42,019 nt of DNA from Pseudomonadales bacterium. GTDB taxonomy: Bacteria; Pseudomonadota; Gammaproteobacteria; Pseudomonadales; Azotimanducaceae. Under the pieces are notes generated by a model. The model had not been told where the DNA came from. It ran no database searches and worked only from the letters and a program-made list of their open reading frames with translations. Where the stretch lies: contig JAJEIQ010000046.1 of assembly GCA_022827905.1 (NCBI GenBank), forward strand, positions 1-42,019, in the 5' to 3' direction. The position numbers and the translations under genes are program-made. Each line of letters opens with the position of its first letter. Positions within the stretch are counted from its first letter, which is position 1. This document shows, in pieces, positions 7,872 through 15,864 of the stretch.

Positions 7872-9362
7872 TCAGCCGGGCGCCGCCTTGCAGTAGTGAT
7901 CGATGAAGCGCTGATGCTCGGGGAGCTGGCTGACGAAGCGGTCCGTGGCGCCGTGTATGCCGGTGAGGAACTGCGTCAGTTCGTCGTCGCTCATCATGTT
8001 GACGATCGGGTGGTACTGCTCCGGCGTGAGCCCCTGGCCGAGCATCACTTGGATCCAGGAGTTCTCGCCGAACAGCTCCGTCGGCACCTTGAACACCCGG
8101 CCCGCCTGCTTGAACAACTCGATGCGGTGCCGGAGGGAATCCGGTATGTCCATGCTGCGGCAATGGCGCCAGAACGGCGTGTCCGTGCGCTCGGTCACAT
8201 GGTAGTGCAGGACGATGAAATCCCGGACGTTGTCGATCTCGAAGCGCATCTGGTTGTTGAACTCCTCGACATCCGGTTGCCGGATGCCGTCGTAGGGAAA
8301 CATCTGCAGCAGCCGGATGATGGCGCGCTGAATGAGATGGATGCTGGTGGACTCCAAGGGTTCGATGAACCCGGAAGACAACCCCATGGCCACGCAGTTC
8401 CCGTGCCAGTGCCGCCGCCGCGTACCGGTCTTGAACTTGATCACCCGCGGTTCCGTCAGCACCCGGCCCCGCACGTTGCCGAGCAGGCGCGCCACGGCTT
8501 CGTCATCGGACCAGTGTTCCGAACTGAACACCACGCCGTTGCCGACCCGGTGCTGCAGCGGAATGCGCCACTGCCAACCGGCCTCGCGGGCAATGGCCCG
8601 GGTGTACGGAATGGGCGGCTGCACGGACTCGGTCTGCACCGCGACAGCGCTGTCGCAGGGCAGCCAGTGCCGCCAGTCCTCGTAACCCGCCTGCAGGGTT
8701 TGCTCAATCAGCAGCCCGCGAAATCCGGTGCAGTCGATGAACAGGTCCCCCTCCACAAGCTGCCCTGACTGCAGGCGCAGGCCGGTGATGAAGCCGCTGC
8801 CCGGATCCTGCTCCACCCGGTCGATGCGGCCCTCCTGCCGCACGGCACCATGCTCTTCGGCCATGCCGCGCAGGAAGCGCGCATACAGGGAAGCATCGAT
8901 GTGGTAGGCGTAGTTGAGACCCTGTTTGGCCATGACCGCGAAGCGGTTCCGCTTGGCAGCCAACCATTCCTTGCAGTATTCGCCGAAGTCCCGGCTGATG
9001 CCCATTTTCCGGCCCTTGAGCCAGAAGTGCTGGAATCCGGCGGCCCAACTGTCCTGGCCCGTCCAGCCAAAGGAGTGGATGTAGTCCTCCCCGACATCAC
9101 GCCAGTTCTCGAACGAGATGCCCAGCTTGAAGGTGCCCTGCACCGCCCGAAGGAAGTCCTGCTCCTTGATCTTGAGCAGTTCGTGCAAGGTGAGGAGCGT
9201 CGGAATGGTCGCCTCGCCAACGCCGACCGTGCCGATCTCGTCGGACTCCACCAAGGTGATGTCCAGCGTCTTGCCCAAGAGCTTGGCGAGCGACGCAGCG
9301 GCCATCCAGCCGGCGGTGCCGCCGCCGGCAATCACGACCCGGTGAATCTTTGTGTGCTGCAA
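7872..9362 (-). CDS. Flavin-dependent halogenase homologue 1 (tryptophan halogenase family)
   Basis: The 496-residue protein is a full-length family member. It has the N-terminal FAD motif GGGTAGW (13-19), the catalytic lysine Lys79 in 'TFKLGISFENWR', the halogenase signature WQWRIP (263-268), and Glu337-Ser338 in 'EPLESTS', equivalent to the catalytic Glu-Ser pair of PrnA. All residues needed to make hypohalous acid and pass it to lysine appear present. No natural-product genes are nearby: it sits between a cupin-like protein and a sugar symporter in a glycan operon. Relatives from Brevundimonas and Xanthomonas halogenate free indoles in vitro, with no agreed physiological role. No signal peptide is seen; it needs reduced FAD from an unlinked reductase. 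Confidence 0.9.
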   Translation of the reverse strand: MQHTKIHRVVIAGGGTAGWMAAASLAKLLGKTLDITLVESDEIGTVGVGEATIPTLLTLHELLKIKEQDFLRAVQGTFKLGISFENWRDVGEDYIHSFGWTGQDSWAAGFQHFWLKGRKMGISRDFGEYCKEWLAAKRNRFAVMAKQGLNYAYHIDASLYARFLRGMAEEHGAVRQEGRIDRVEQDPGSGFITGLRLQSGQLVEGDLFIDCTGFRGLLIEQTLQAGYEDWRHWLPCDSAVAVQTESVQPPIPYTRAIAREAGWQWRIPLQHRVGNGVVFSSEHWSDDEAVARLLGNVRGRVLTEPRVIKFKTGTRRRHWHGNCVAMGLSSGFIEPLESTSIHLIQRAIIRLLQMFPYDGIRQPDVEEFNNQMRFEIDNVRDFIVLHYHVTERTDTPFWRHCRSMDIPDSLRHRIELFKQAGRVFKVPTELFGENSWIQVMLGQGLTPEQYHPIVNMMSDDELTQFLTGIHGATDRFVSQLPEHQRFIDHYCKAAPG

Positions 9363-9393
9363 GGCTTGCCTCCTGAAACTCTTACAAGTCGGT

Positions 9394-10410
9394 TCAGCGA
9401 TTCAGCTTGTTAAGCAGGTCGGCGCGCAGGCGCCTTGCCGCCGCCTCGTCGAGCGGAGCGAGCCAGCCCCTGCCCGCTTCGGGAATGTGCTCGCAAGTGG
9501 ACTCGTCGGCATTGAACACATAGTGATCGAACAGGCTGCGGCAGGCCTCCCTCTGTCGTGGGGGAAGATCCCTCATGGCGAGTATGGCGTGCAGCAGGGC
9601 TTCCGACGGCGATCCCATCGCCGCCGGCGTCGAACACCACCAGTAGTTGACCAACAGGTTGAACGGTGCGGTCGATTCAATGTGATGCCACCACATGCTC
9701 GGAATGAAAACCGCATCGCCCGGCTGGAGCACGGCGGTCTGACCGTATTTGATTGCATCGGCAAACTTGGGAAATCGCTCGAAGTCGGGCGCCGCGAAAT
9801 CGACCAAGCTGATGGCTTGACCCGAGGGCGTCATGTCCAGGGGGCCAACGTACAGGTTGCCGACCTGATCCGGCGGAAACAGCGTAAACCGGCGCTGCCC
9901 GGAAACCACGCAGGCCAGGTTGTCGGGGAAATCGTAGTGAGCGGAAATTCGGGTCCGGTTGCCGAGCCAGAAACTCACGAGCGCATCGTCCGCCGGCAGG
10001 CGCACATCGTTTTGCGAGCGGAATCCGGGCAGCCACTCATCGACCGGCGTTGAACCCACGTAGATCGTCGCCATGCGCTCATCGCGTACCGGTTCGGTGA
10101 GCTTCTCGAAGATCTGGGGCAGGGTGGCCTTGCCGGCGCGGAAGTTGAACCCGGTGAACTCCGGGTTGTAGAAAAACCGACCGTCGATCGACGCATCCCC
10201 AACGTAGGCGGTCACCGGCGCTTTCGACCAGAATCGGGACAGGTAGCGCGCCGCCGATTCGGCCGAGGCAGCGCATTCGCGCACCGCTGGCCAGCCGCTC
10301 ACCAGCCCGTTCAGGCGCACGGGCGCATCGGAGTCGAACACCATTGCGGGGACCAGGCCGTCCGCGCAATCCAAGGCCGGCATCGGCTTGAGATCAGAGG
10401 TCCAATCCAC
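9394..10410 (-). CDS. Cupin-like (Cupin_8 / JmjC-type) putative Fe(II)/2-oxoglutarate oxygenase
   Basis: This 338-residue protein has the Cupin_8 fold. Its probable iron ligands are His158 and Asp160 in 'ISAHYDFPDN', and His242 in 'PSMWWHHIES'. Family members include protein and tRNA hydroxylases. The segment 'FWLGNRTRISAHYDFPDNL' followed by 'SGQRRFTLFPPDQ' is typical of the subgroup next to SapC and halogenase homologues in proteobacterial carbohydrate loci. The start overlaps the end of the SapC gene by 17 bases. The substrate is unknown; hydroxylation of a protein or small molecule linked to the transport system is only a guess. Confidence 0.82.
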   Translation of the reverse strand: MDWTSDLKPMPALDCADGLVPAMVFDSDAPVRLNGLVSGWPAVRECAASAESAARYLSRFWSKAPVTAYVGDASIDGRFFYNPEFTGFNFRAGKATLPQIFEKLTEPVRDERMATIYVGSTPVDEWLPGFRSQNDVRLPADDALVSFWLGNRTRISAHYDFPDNLACVVSGQRRFTLFPPDQVGNLYVGPLDMTPSGQAISLVDFAAPDFERFPKFADAIKYGQTAVLQPGDAVFIPSMWWHHIESTAPFNLLVNYWWCSTPAAMGSPSEALLHAILAMRDLPPRQREACRSLFDHYVFNADESTCEHIPEAGRGWLAPLDEAAARRLRADLLNKLNR

Positions 10411-11143
10411 TGGCCTGCCCGCCTTCCAATGATTGGTTTTTCAACTCCACCAAGCGTTGAATGTTGGCCATGGATGCCAAGGCCATGAACATCGGCGCCA
10501 GAAAACCCTCCTGGTTGAATTCGCCCAACGTCCCTCCCGACAGCGCCTGCACCTTTTCTTCGTTGAGGCAGTGATAGCCGATCAACTGGTGCCGGGAGCC
10601 GTCCTTGAGTTCGACCTCCAGGGTCACGGCCTCGATCAGGTCCTGCTCAGCAAGGGCCCGGGTAAAGGCCTTGTTGTGCTCGATGCCCGCGTAGATGGTC
10701 TCCAGCAGATCGGCCGCCTCCTCCAGGAAGGGCGTGCGCCCTCCCAGAGGTTGGAACAGAGCTTCCCCGGCATCATTGCTCACTCGCGGATGCGCCATGT
10801 CCAGGGACAGCACGCGCGTTCGCCCCGGATTGCCCGGTTCCTTGGAGTCCTGGAATCCGATCAGGAACGGTTCGCGCCGCACCATTGCCGGTATGTAGCC
10901 AGCGTGCCAGCCGTCCGCGTCGAGAAAGAGGTTCTCCTTTTCCTCAAAGCCAAACAGCGCCACCGGGAAAAAGCCGCCGTTCGCGTCCTGCTGGAAAAGG
11001 ATCGGGTAGAACGCCTGCACGTTGCGGAACTCGAAAGGAAAGGTCAAGACCTGCATGACATCGTCGCCGTACCGGGCGGACCGCTCGGTGATGATGCGCA
11101 CGTCCTGGTGATCGACGTTGTTCAGCAGCGCGAAATCGGCCAC
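10394..11143 (-). CDS. SapC family protein
   Basis: The 249-residue protein matches the SapC family in length and layout: an N-terminal 'MADFALLNNVDHQDVRI', a central block 'FYPILFQQD...FPVALFGFEEKENLFLD' and 'WHAGYIPAMVRREPFLIG', and a C-terminal region ending 'NIQRLVELKNQ'. The name comes from an S-layer-associated protein, but no enzymatic role is established and no signal peptide or membrane segment is seen. It follows the second halogenase homologue after only 2 bases and overlaps the cupin gene, so the three are very likely made together. In many proteobacteria this set accompanies a TonB receptor for carbohydrate. Confidence 0.85.
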   Translation of the reverse strand: MADFALLNNVDHQDVRIITERSARYGDDVMQVLTFPFEFRNVQAFYPILFQQDANGGFFPVALFGFEEKENLFLDADGWHAGYIPAMVRREPFLIGFQDSKEPGNPGRTRVLSLDMAHPRVSNDAGEALFQPLGGRTPFLEEAADLLETIYAGIEHNKAFTRALAEQDLIEAVTLEVELKDGSRHQLIGYHCLNEEKVQALSGGTLGEFNQEGFLAPMFMALASMANIQRLVELKNQSLEGGQASGLDL

Positions 11144-11145
11144 GG

Positions 11146-12714
11146 CTACCCGCCCTCCCCCGCCCGTTGGGCGATGGCGCCAATCAATTCGCGGTTCGAC
11201 GGCAAAACGCGGGCCATGCGTGCGCCCTGCTCGCGCACACTGTGGAACACCTCGTCCGCCCGCTCGCGCAGGCGGCCGTATGAGACCCTGTCAGCACCGG
11301 TGTGGCAGGGCCTGAACCCCATGCCGTACAGAACGTACTGGTAGCTGGCCGAAGGGAACAGCTCGTCCAGCCGCGGCGCATCGTCGTGCCAAGGCGTCTG
11401 CTGCCGCCACAGGTTGATTTTTTCACGCAGCCCCTCCGGGCACGAGTCCGTTGCCCGGTTGTCCAGCCAGTACTCGCTGTCGTCGCGGCGGCTGGTCGCG
11501 TAGTGCAGCTTGAGAAACTCAACCACCCGCTCCCAGTGGTAGCCCATCTTCCCATTGAAGCGCCCGGCAACCACCTCCATGAGCCGCCGGTCCCTCGGCA
11601 GTTGCCCGGCGATGATCGACGCCGACTGCTCGATCAGGGCGAGTGCCGAGGCCTCCAGCGGTTCCACGAAACCGGCGGACAAACCCACGGCAACGCTGTT
11701 CCTGACCCAAGGTGTCTTCCGATAGCCCGGCTCGAAGGCTATGGTCCGAGTGTTGAGCGCGTCCGGATCGATGCCCGGCGAGGTCCGCTCGACATAGCGC
11801 CGGAGCGCCCGTTGCGCCGCTGCCTCGTCGATGTGCGCGCTGGAGTACACGTGGCCTAGGCCCCTGCGGGAGCCGAGCCCGATGTCCCAGATCCATCCGG
11901 CGGACTGCGCGGTGGCGCGAGTCACAGATGCAATGGCTTCCCCGTCCGCGGCATAGGGCACCTGGACGGCAATCGCCCGGTCGTTGAACAGCAGGCTGCG
12001 CACGGAGTGGAAGGATTCGCCGTAGTGCTCGCCGATCAACAAGGCCCGCTGGCCAGTGCAATCCACAAACAGGTCGCCTTCGATGCGCTCGCCGGTGTCA
12101 AGCGCCAACGCCGCGACATCGCCGTCCGCGTGCGGCTCGACATGGCGGACATTGCCCGCGACGTAGCCTACGCCGAGCTTCTCTACCGCATGCCGGTGCA
12201 GCAGCTTAGCGAATCGGCCCGCGTCGAGGTGGTAGCCGTAGTTGACGGTAAAGGCGTATTCGGGGGTCGCCAACTGCTTGGGCGCAAGTCCCTCCGCGAT
12301 CACCCGGGCCTGGGGGGTGACGAACTCAGCGAAAGGCGTCCCTCGGCCCTGTTCCAGCCAGTACTCGGCGGGATTTAGGCTCGAGTACTCCAGCGGCAGG
12401 CTGAAAGGATGGCAATAGGCGTCGGTCTCATCGCCGCCATCAGCCCATCCGGTGAATAGGGTGCCCTGCTTGAAGCTGGCGTCAGTGGCCTGGACCAACT
12501 CGTCTTCAGAGAGGCCAATGCGCTGCAGGGTCGAGCGCATGGACGGCCAAGTCCCTTCGCCGACGCCGATGGTCGGGATGTCGGGTGACTCCACCAGCAC
12601 CACCCGCAGCGGGCTATGCTCGCCCCTGGGATGCTCGGCCGCAATCCGATTGGCGGTTATCCAGCCGGCGGTGCCGCCCCCCACAACCACGACCGTCCGG
12701 GTTGGCCGATTCAT
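11146..12714 (-). CDS. Flavin-dependent halogenase homologue 2 (divergent active site)
   Basis: This 522-residue protein shares the halogenase fold with its neighbour but is clearly diverged. The FAD motif GGGTAGW (12-18) and the lysine Lys82 in 'SFKQGTLFTGW' are kept. The WxWxIP signature has become WIWDIG (274-279), and the catalytic-pair region is 'EPLEASA', keeping Glu354 but replacing the usual Ser with Ala355. It may therefore halogenate poorly, act on a different substrate, or work as a flavin monooxygenase or scaffold. It comes 87 bases after the TonB receptor gene and 2 bases before SapC. Confidence 0.87.
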   Translation of the reverse strand: MNRPTRTVVVVGGGTAGWITANRIAAEHPRGEHSPLRVVLVESPDIPTIGVGEGTWPSMRSTLQRIGLSEDELVQATDASFKQGTLFTGWADGGDETDAYCHPFSLPLEYSSLNPAEYWLEQGRGTPFAEFVTPQARVIAEGLAPKQLATPEYAFTVNYGYHLDAGRFAKLLHRHAVEKLGVGYVAGNVRHVEPHADGDVAALALDTGERIEGDLFVDCTGQRALLIGEHYGESFHSVRSLLFNDRAIAVQVPYAADGEAIASVTRATAQSAGWIWDIGLGSRRGLGHVYSSAHIDEAAAQRALRRYVERTSPGIDPDALNTRTIAFEPGYRKTPWVRNSVAVGLSAGFVEPLEASALALIEQSASIIAGQLPRDRRLMEVVAGRFNGKMGYHWERVVEFLKLHYATSRRDDSEYWLDNRATDSCPEGLREKINLWRQQTPWHDDAPRLDELFPSASYQYVLYGMGFRPCHTGADRVSYGRLRERADEVFHSVREQGARMARVLPSNRELIGAIAQRAGEGG

Positions 12715-12768
12715 TGCCTGCTGACCTTAACCCCAGCCTGATTCAAACTGAGACCCTACCAAAACGGG

Positions 12769-12783
12769 CCGCGGCTTGCGCGG
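12769..12783 (-). terminator. Weak hairpin between receptor and halogenase genes (possible attenuator)
   Basis: On the minus strand a 5-bp GC stem (CCGCG / CGCGG, 5-base loop) is followed by CCCGTTTTGG, a short T run. It lies in the 87-base spacer after the TonB receptor stop, where partial termination would lower expression of downstream genes relative to the receptor. The stem is short, so this is tentative. Confidence 0.25.
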
Positions 12784-12801
12784 CACGTTTGCCGTGTGCT
12801 T

Positions 12802-15768
12802 TTAGAACTTGTATCTGAGACCTAGGTTGTAGCGCGGCCCGTTCTGGCCCGCGAACAGCGTCTGCAGCTTGTCCCGGCCATACACGTGCGTGGTCTCGTC
12901 GGTGAGGTTGAGCACATCGAAGTAGGCCTGTATCTGGTCGGTGAACCAGTAGCTCACGCTAAGGTCCAGTTGCTGGTAGTCGGCGGTGTGGGTGGGCGGC
13001 CCGGCGCCCACGTTGGCCTGGCCGGTGCCGGCCAGGAAGTCGTCCCGCCAATTCCACGCCACTCGCACACTGAGGCCATTTTTGTCGTAGAAGCCGATCA
13101 GATTGGCGGAGTCGCTCAGGCCGGTGAGCACGAACTGCTGCTCAAGGCTGAAGTTGTCGTAGCCGACGTCCGCCTCCACCAAGGTGGCGTTGGCGATGAA
13201 GCCGAAGCCGCTGTCCCCGAAGGTGTGCTGGATGACGAACTCCCAGCCCTTCATGGTGGCCTGCTCGATGTTCACCGGCACCGTGAGGTTGAAAGGCGAG
13301 GCCGGATCCCGGCCCGCCACGCCGGAGATGATGCCGTTGGCGGCATCGACACCGGGTGCATCCGCGCGGTTTTCGAGAATCCAACCATACAGAGTGCCGC
13401 CGTCCGAGCTGCCCGTGGCCGCACGCGCCTCGTCGCCGAGCGGGCCTAGAGCGGGATGGGGCAAGCCGAAGGTGTCCTCCACCACGGAGGCGGTGCCGAT
13501 AAAGTTGTCCACGTCCTTGTGGAAGTAGCCGACGGCAACGTAGCTGTCCTCGCCGTAGTAGTACTCGAAGGAGACATCAATGTTCTGGGACTCGAACGGC
13601 AGCAGGTTGGGGTTGCCCCGATTGCCAGTGCCGCCATCGACCCGCAAAAGCGAGTTGATGGTCTGGCCACCTTGGATGTCGCCGTAGTTGGGCCGGGTCA
13701 TGGTCTCGCTGTAGGAGAAGCGCCCGACCAAGCTGTCCGTGAAGTCGATCTTCAGGTCGAAGTTCGGCAGGAGGACGTCGTAGTCGCCGGAAAGCTCCGT
13801 GAAGTCCGGGTCGCCCTGCACGGCGGTCAGCTCGTTGCCAGCCACCCAGTTGATGGCCGTGTAGGCGGGCGACAGGGCCTGGGAGTCGATGTCGGTCTGT
13901 TCGTAGCGCAGCCCCGCCCTAATGTCCACGTAGGTCGGCCCGAGTTCGGTGCCCATGTTCAGTTGGAGGTAAGCCGCTTGGGACTCCTCCTGGGTGCGCC
14001 GGTCGGAGGTGAAATTGCTGGAGGTGCATAAGCCCGTGCCGCAATCGCCCATGTCCGTCAGCATGAAGGTGGTCGCCTCGCCGGAAGCCATTAGGGCCTC
14101 AGTGCGGTCGATCACCGCACTCATGTCCCAAGTGTAGTAGTCCGTTTGCCGCCGCCCGTCATCGCCGCCGGGAATCTCGTCGAAGGCGTCCGAAGCGGAA
14201 GCCGGGGACAGCAGGTCGGCGATGGCACCCGGTTGGGTGACGCCGCCCCAAGCGTCGCGCTGCACCACGGAGCCGGCTGAGCGATTATTGACCTCGGTGA
14301 GCTGGACCCCGAAGTCGATGCTCTCGATGAAGTCGAACTCGAACTCGAAACTGCCCGCCAGCTTGGCTTGTTCAATCCCCATCTTCGCGTAGTCGTTCAC
14401 GAACACGCTGCCGGTGACGATCATGTCGTCCGGCGACAAAGGATTGCCCAACGTAAGTTCCAGAACGGGCAACTCCTCGTTGAAGTAGCCCGTGGTCCGG
14501 TCGCGGCTGAAAGCCGCCATGGACAGCAGGGCGGAGTTGCCGAAGGGGCTGTCCGGACGGTTCCTGGCGGTGGAGTCGTGGTAGTCGAACTCCAGCGAAA
14601 GTCGGTCGGTCACGTCCCAGATCAGGTTAAGCCCGGTGGAGCCGTTCTTGGTCTTCCAAGCATCCTGTCCGGCACCCATAGAGTAGTCGCTATTGGGGAG
14701 GTTTTCGGTGTAGGTCAACGGCGTGGCTTGGGGGCCGTCGGTCCAGAGCGTTTCCTGGCCCCCAAAGTTGAACCAGGCCGAGAGGTTGTTGTAGGTGCGC
14801 TCCAGCTCCACTTCGGAGTAGGTGTAGTCCAAGGTTGCCACCAACCGCTCACTCGGCTGCCACTGCAGGGTCAACTGGCCGTTGGTGCGCACTCGGTCGT
14901 ATTCCGCAAGTTCGTAGCCGATGTTCTGCGGCACGGAGTACAGGTCGTTGTCGCCCGGGCGATTTTGCTGGTTGGGGTCGCCCGCCGGGGGAATGCCGCC
15001 CCATTCGGACCGGCCGACGCCGCACCAGCAGTTGTTCACGTCGCCAGGGAATGTCCGCCAGCCGCCAACGCTGGCCGTGTTGGCCCCGTTGTTGCGCTCT
15101 TGGCGCACGGCGCTCAAGGCAATGCCAACGGTGTCCTCCGCAAAGGTGTTGGAAAACAGGGCCGAGATCTCCGGCGTTGCGTCCTTGCCCTCCTCGGTGG
15201 AGCTGTCCATCAGGGCGCTCGCGGCGGCGGTGAAGGTCATGCCGGGGTTGTCCAGCGGGCGCGTGGTGCGGATGTTGATGGTGGAGCCGATGCCGCCGGT
15301 GGGCACGTTCGCTTGGCCGCTCTTGTACACCTCCACCGCAGCGATGCCTTCGGAGGCTAGGTTGCCGAAGTCGAAGGAGCGGCCCAATCCCGAGGCTGTG
15401 GGCATCTGGCGGCCGTTCAGGAGCACGAGGTTGAAGTCGGGCCCGAAGCCGCGGACCGTGACCCGCGCGCCTTCGCCGCGTTCGCGATCAATGGAGACGC
15501 CGGTGATGCGCTGCAGGGACTCGGCCAGGTTGCTGTCCGGGAAGTCGCCGATGTCCTCCGCGGTGATCGCATCGACCACGCCATCCCGATTTCGCTTCAG
15601 ATCCCTCGACTGCTTGAGGCTCTGGCGGATGCCGACGACGACGACCTCCTCGATCACCTCGCCCTGCGCGGCGGCTCCTGCATCCTCCTGCCCATGGGCA
15701 ACGCCGCCGGCTATGGCCAGCGACACGGCGGCCGCGACCGGCGTCTTCTTGAATACATCGGTAGGCAT
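12802..15768 (-). CDS. TonB-dependent outer-membrane receptor, Xanthomonas-Caulobacter carbohydrate type
   Basis: The 988-residue protein has a signal peptide (about 1-26, ending AHGQ), a TonB box region 'EVIEEVVVVGIRQSL', a plug domain with 'DSNLAESLQRITGVSIDRE' and 'RVTVRGFGPDFNLVLLNGR', and a long beta-barrel ending in the aromatic 'LGLRYKF' expected for outer-membrane insertion. It follows the TonB-Xanth-Caul pattern, whose members import oligosaccharides. A GGAGA site lies 8 bases before the ATG. Its promoter lies in the 3' end of the GH3 gene and carries two LacI-type operators. With the GH-A and GH3 enzymes, an imported beta-glucan oligosaccharide is the best guess. Confidence 0.93.
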   Translation of the reverse strand: MPTDVFKKTPVAAAVSLAIAGGVAHGQEDAGAAAQGEVIEEVVVVGIRQSLKQSRDLKRNRDGVVDAITAEDIGDFPDSNLAESLQRITGVSIDRERGEGARVTVRGFGPDFNLVLLNGRQMPTASGLGRSFDFGNLASEGIAAVEVYKSGQANVPTGGIGSTINIRTTRPLDNPGMTFTAAASALMDSSTEEGKDATPEISALFSNTFAEDTVGIALSAVRQERNNGANTASVGGWRTFPGDVNNCWCGVGRSEWGGIPPAGDPNQQNRPGDNDLYSVPQNIGYELAEYDRVRTNGQLTLQWQPSERLVATLDYTYSEVELERTYNNLSAWFNFGGQETLWTDGPQATPLTYTENLPNSDYSMGAGQDAWKTKNGSTGLNLIWDVTDRLSLEFDYHDSTARNRPDSPFGNSALLSMAAFSRDRTTGYFNEELPVLELTLGNPLSPDDMIVTGSVFVNDYAKMGIEQAKLAGSFEFEFDFIESIDFGVQLTEVNNRSAGSVVQRDAWGGVTQPGAIADLLSPASASDAFDEIPGGDDGRRQTDYYTWDMSAVIDRTEALMASGEATTFMLTDMGDCGTGLCTSSNFTSDRRTQEESQAAYLQLNMGTELGPTYVDIRAGLRYEQTDIDSQALSPAYTAINWVAGNELTAVQGDPDFTELSGDYDVLLPNFDLKIDFTDSLVGRFSYSETMTRPNYGDIQGGQTINSLLRVDGGTGNRGNPNLLPFESQNIDVSFEYYYGEDSYVAVGYFHKDVDNFIGTASVVEDTFGLPHPALGPLGDEARAATGSSDGGTLYGWILENRADAPGVDAANGIISGVAGRDPASPFNLTVPVNIEQATMKGWEFVIQHTFGDSGFGFIANATLVEADVGYDNFSLEQQFVLTGLSDSANLIGFYDKNGLSVRVAWNWRDDFLAGTGQANVGAGPPTHTADYQQLDLSVSYWFTDQIQAYFDVLNLTDETTHVYGRDKLQTLFAGQNGPRYNLGLRYKF

Positions 15769-15850
15769 GTCACGTCTCTCCCCGATTGCCTAGTGGCGAA
15801 TCCCAACTCCCAATGCGCAGCACTGTCGAATGTGCCGCTACATACGCAAA

Positions 15851-15864
15851 TGATAACGCTGTCA
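15851..15864 (-). promoter_or_regulatory. LacI-type operator A upstream of the TonB receptor
   Basis: The 14-mer, minus strand TGACAGCGTTATCA, differs at two positions from the perfect palindrome found before the GH-A gene. It covers the expected transcription start, just downstream of the -10 box at 15871-15876, and overlaps the TGA of the GH3 gene (15862-15864). Confidence 0.7.

Noticed and set aside
7831-8163. N-terminal extension of the symporter frame up to 8163
   Set aside because: It overlaps the halogenase gene, has non-membrane-like composition, and a good ATG with ribosome site exists at 7830.
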